This document shows, piece by piece, positions 5,146 to 5,563 of a DNA stretch of 5,563 bases (positions are counted from its first letter, which is position 1; every line of letters begins with the position of its first letter). A program made the position numbers and the translations under genes. This stretch comes from Rhodospirillales bacterium (GTDB taxonomy: Bacteria > Pseudomonadota > Alphaproteobacteria > Rhodospirillales_A > Casp-alpha2): NCBI GenBank assembly GCA_016763915.1, contig JAESSX010000143.1, positions 1 through 5,563 of the forward strand, given 5' to 3'. The notes below the pieces were generated by a model that made no database searches, was not told the DNA's origin, and was given only the letters and a program-made list of their open reading frames with translations.

Positions 5146-5563
5146 ATGTCAGTTAAGAAATTACAAACCGCTTTGTTTTCCGCCGTGCTCGCCGGCGGCG
5201 CCGCCATTCTGGCGCAGCCCGCGCAGGCCACCTACGGCCAGATAATGCAATGCGTCGGCACCAACAACTGCGGCATGGCCGGCGCCGGCCTGGGCATCGC
5301 CCAGGACGCGACAAGCGCCGCCATCAACCCGGCCCTGGGCGCACTCCTGGGCAACGAAGCCATGGTTTCCATGGGCTGGTTCAACGCCGATGTTGCCGCG
5401 CACCTTGACGGCAACAGCACAATTACAGCCGGTATACCGGGCGCTGGGTATATGAATATCGGCCCCGACTACAATGAGAGCCGTGCCAATAACTTTTTCA
5501 ACGGCTCGGCGGGGGTCAATTACCGTCTCAGCGATAAAATCGCAGTCAACCTTTCGTTCTATC
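5146..5563 (+). CDS. FadL/OmpP1-type outer-membrane protein (partial, 3' end beyond window)
   Basis: The first 139 codons are seen, and the frame is open to the right edge. A Sec signal peptide is clear: SVKKLQ basic start, hydrophobic core TALFSAVLAGGAAILA (8-23), and cleavage after PAQA at residue 28. The mature N-terminus then shows the OmpP1/FadL/TodX signature GMAGAGLGIAQDATSAAINPA (43-63 region), followed by alternating strand-like segments such as AGVNYRLSDKIAVNL near the edge. Family members are outer-membrane beta-barrels that carry hydrophobic compounds (long-chain fatty acids, toluene and similar) inwards. An AGGGGA stands 9 bases before the ATG. Unusually, cysteines at 36 and 42 lie just before the signature. 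The gene is divergent from dsrE2. It could be another barrel of similar N-terminal pattern; substrate cannot be inferred. Confidence 0.8.
   Translation, partial: MSVKKLQTALFSAVLAGGAAILAQPAQATYGQIMQCVGTNNCGMAGAGLGIAQDATSAAINPALGALLGNEAMVSMGWFNADVAAHLDGNSTITAGIPGAGYMNIGPDYNESRANNFFNGSAGVNYRLSDKIAVNLSFY

Noticed and set aside
5161..5420. Minus-strand open frames over the FadL-type gene
   Set aside because: The opposite strand encodes a signal peptide and a recognisable family signature; these frames are shadows.
1..5563. Mobile element, CRISPR array, tRNA or phage gene
   Set aside because: No transposase or integrase coding, no regularly spaced direct repeats, no cloverleaf-like sequence and no target-site duplications were seen on either strand.

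Overview
This is a GC-rich, densely coded window from a Gram-negative bacterium, probably a sulfur-metabolising alphaproteobacterium. Three things point that way: an outer-membrane FadL-type barrel protein with a Sec signal peptide, a TusA/DsrE2 sulfur-relay pair, and a short ribbon-helix-helix protein of the RHH_4 type, which I associate mainly with alphaproteobacteria. Species cannot be assigned from this sequence.

Region 1 (1-2876, minus strand) is a tight four-gene operon read right to left: a DUF1330 protein, a YbhN/lysylphosphatidylglycerol-synthase-type multi-pass membrane protein, an MFS transporter, and a gamma-glutamylcyclotransferase-like protein cut by the left edge. Every junction is a start/stop overlap (GTGA, an 8-bp overlap with its own Shine-Dalgarno, ATGA), so the four are almost certainly co-translated. 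What they do together is unknown.

Region 2 (2877-4702) is a sulfur module. A DUF302 gene runs rightwards at 2991-3377. It is divergent from the first operon and convergent with tusA. The minus-strand set dsrE2 (4202-4702), an RHH regulator (3766-4107) and tusA (3448-3678) reads towards it. DsrE2 and TusA are cytoplasmic sulfane-sulfur carriers known to cluster in sulfur oxidisers. The RHH protein between them carries four cysteines, two of them in its last helix, and is a candidate sulfur-responsive regulator. A hairpin/T-run terminator (3435-3462) sits at the DUF302/tusA convergence.

Region 3 (4703-5145) is a 443-base non-coding divergent spacer with several inverted repeats. One is a G-U-rich hairpin (5014-5040) that only works as RNA when read rightwards. 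Two others lie in the probable dsrE2 leader.

Region 4 (5146 to the right edge) is the 5' part of a FadL/OmpP1-type outer-membrane channel with an unusual cysteine pair close to its mature N-terminus. With the sulfur genes next door, the whole arrangement could serve uptake and cytoplasmic trafficking of a hydrophobic or reduced sulfur compound, but that link is inference from position.
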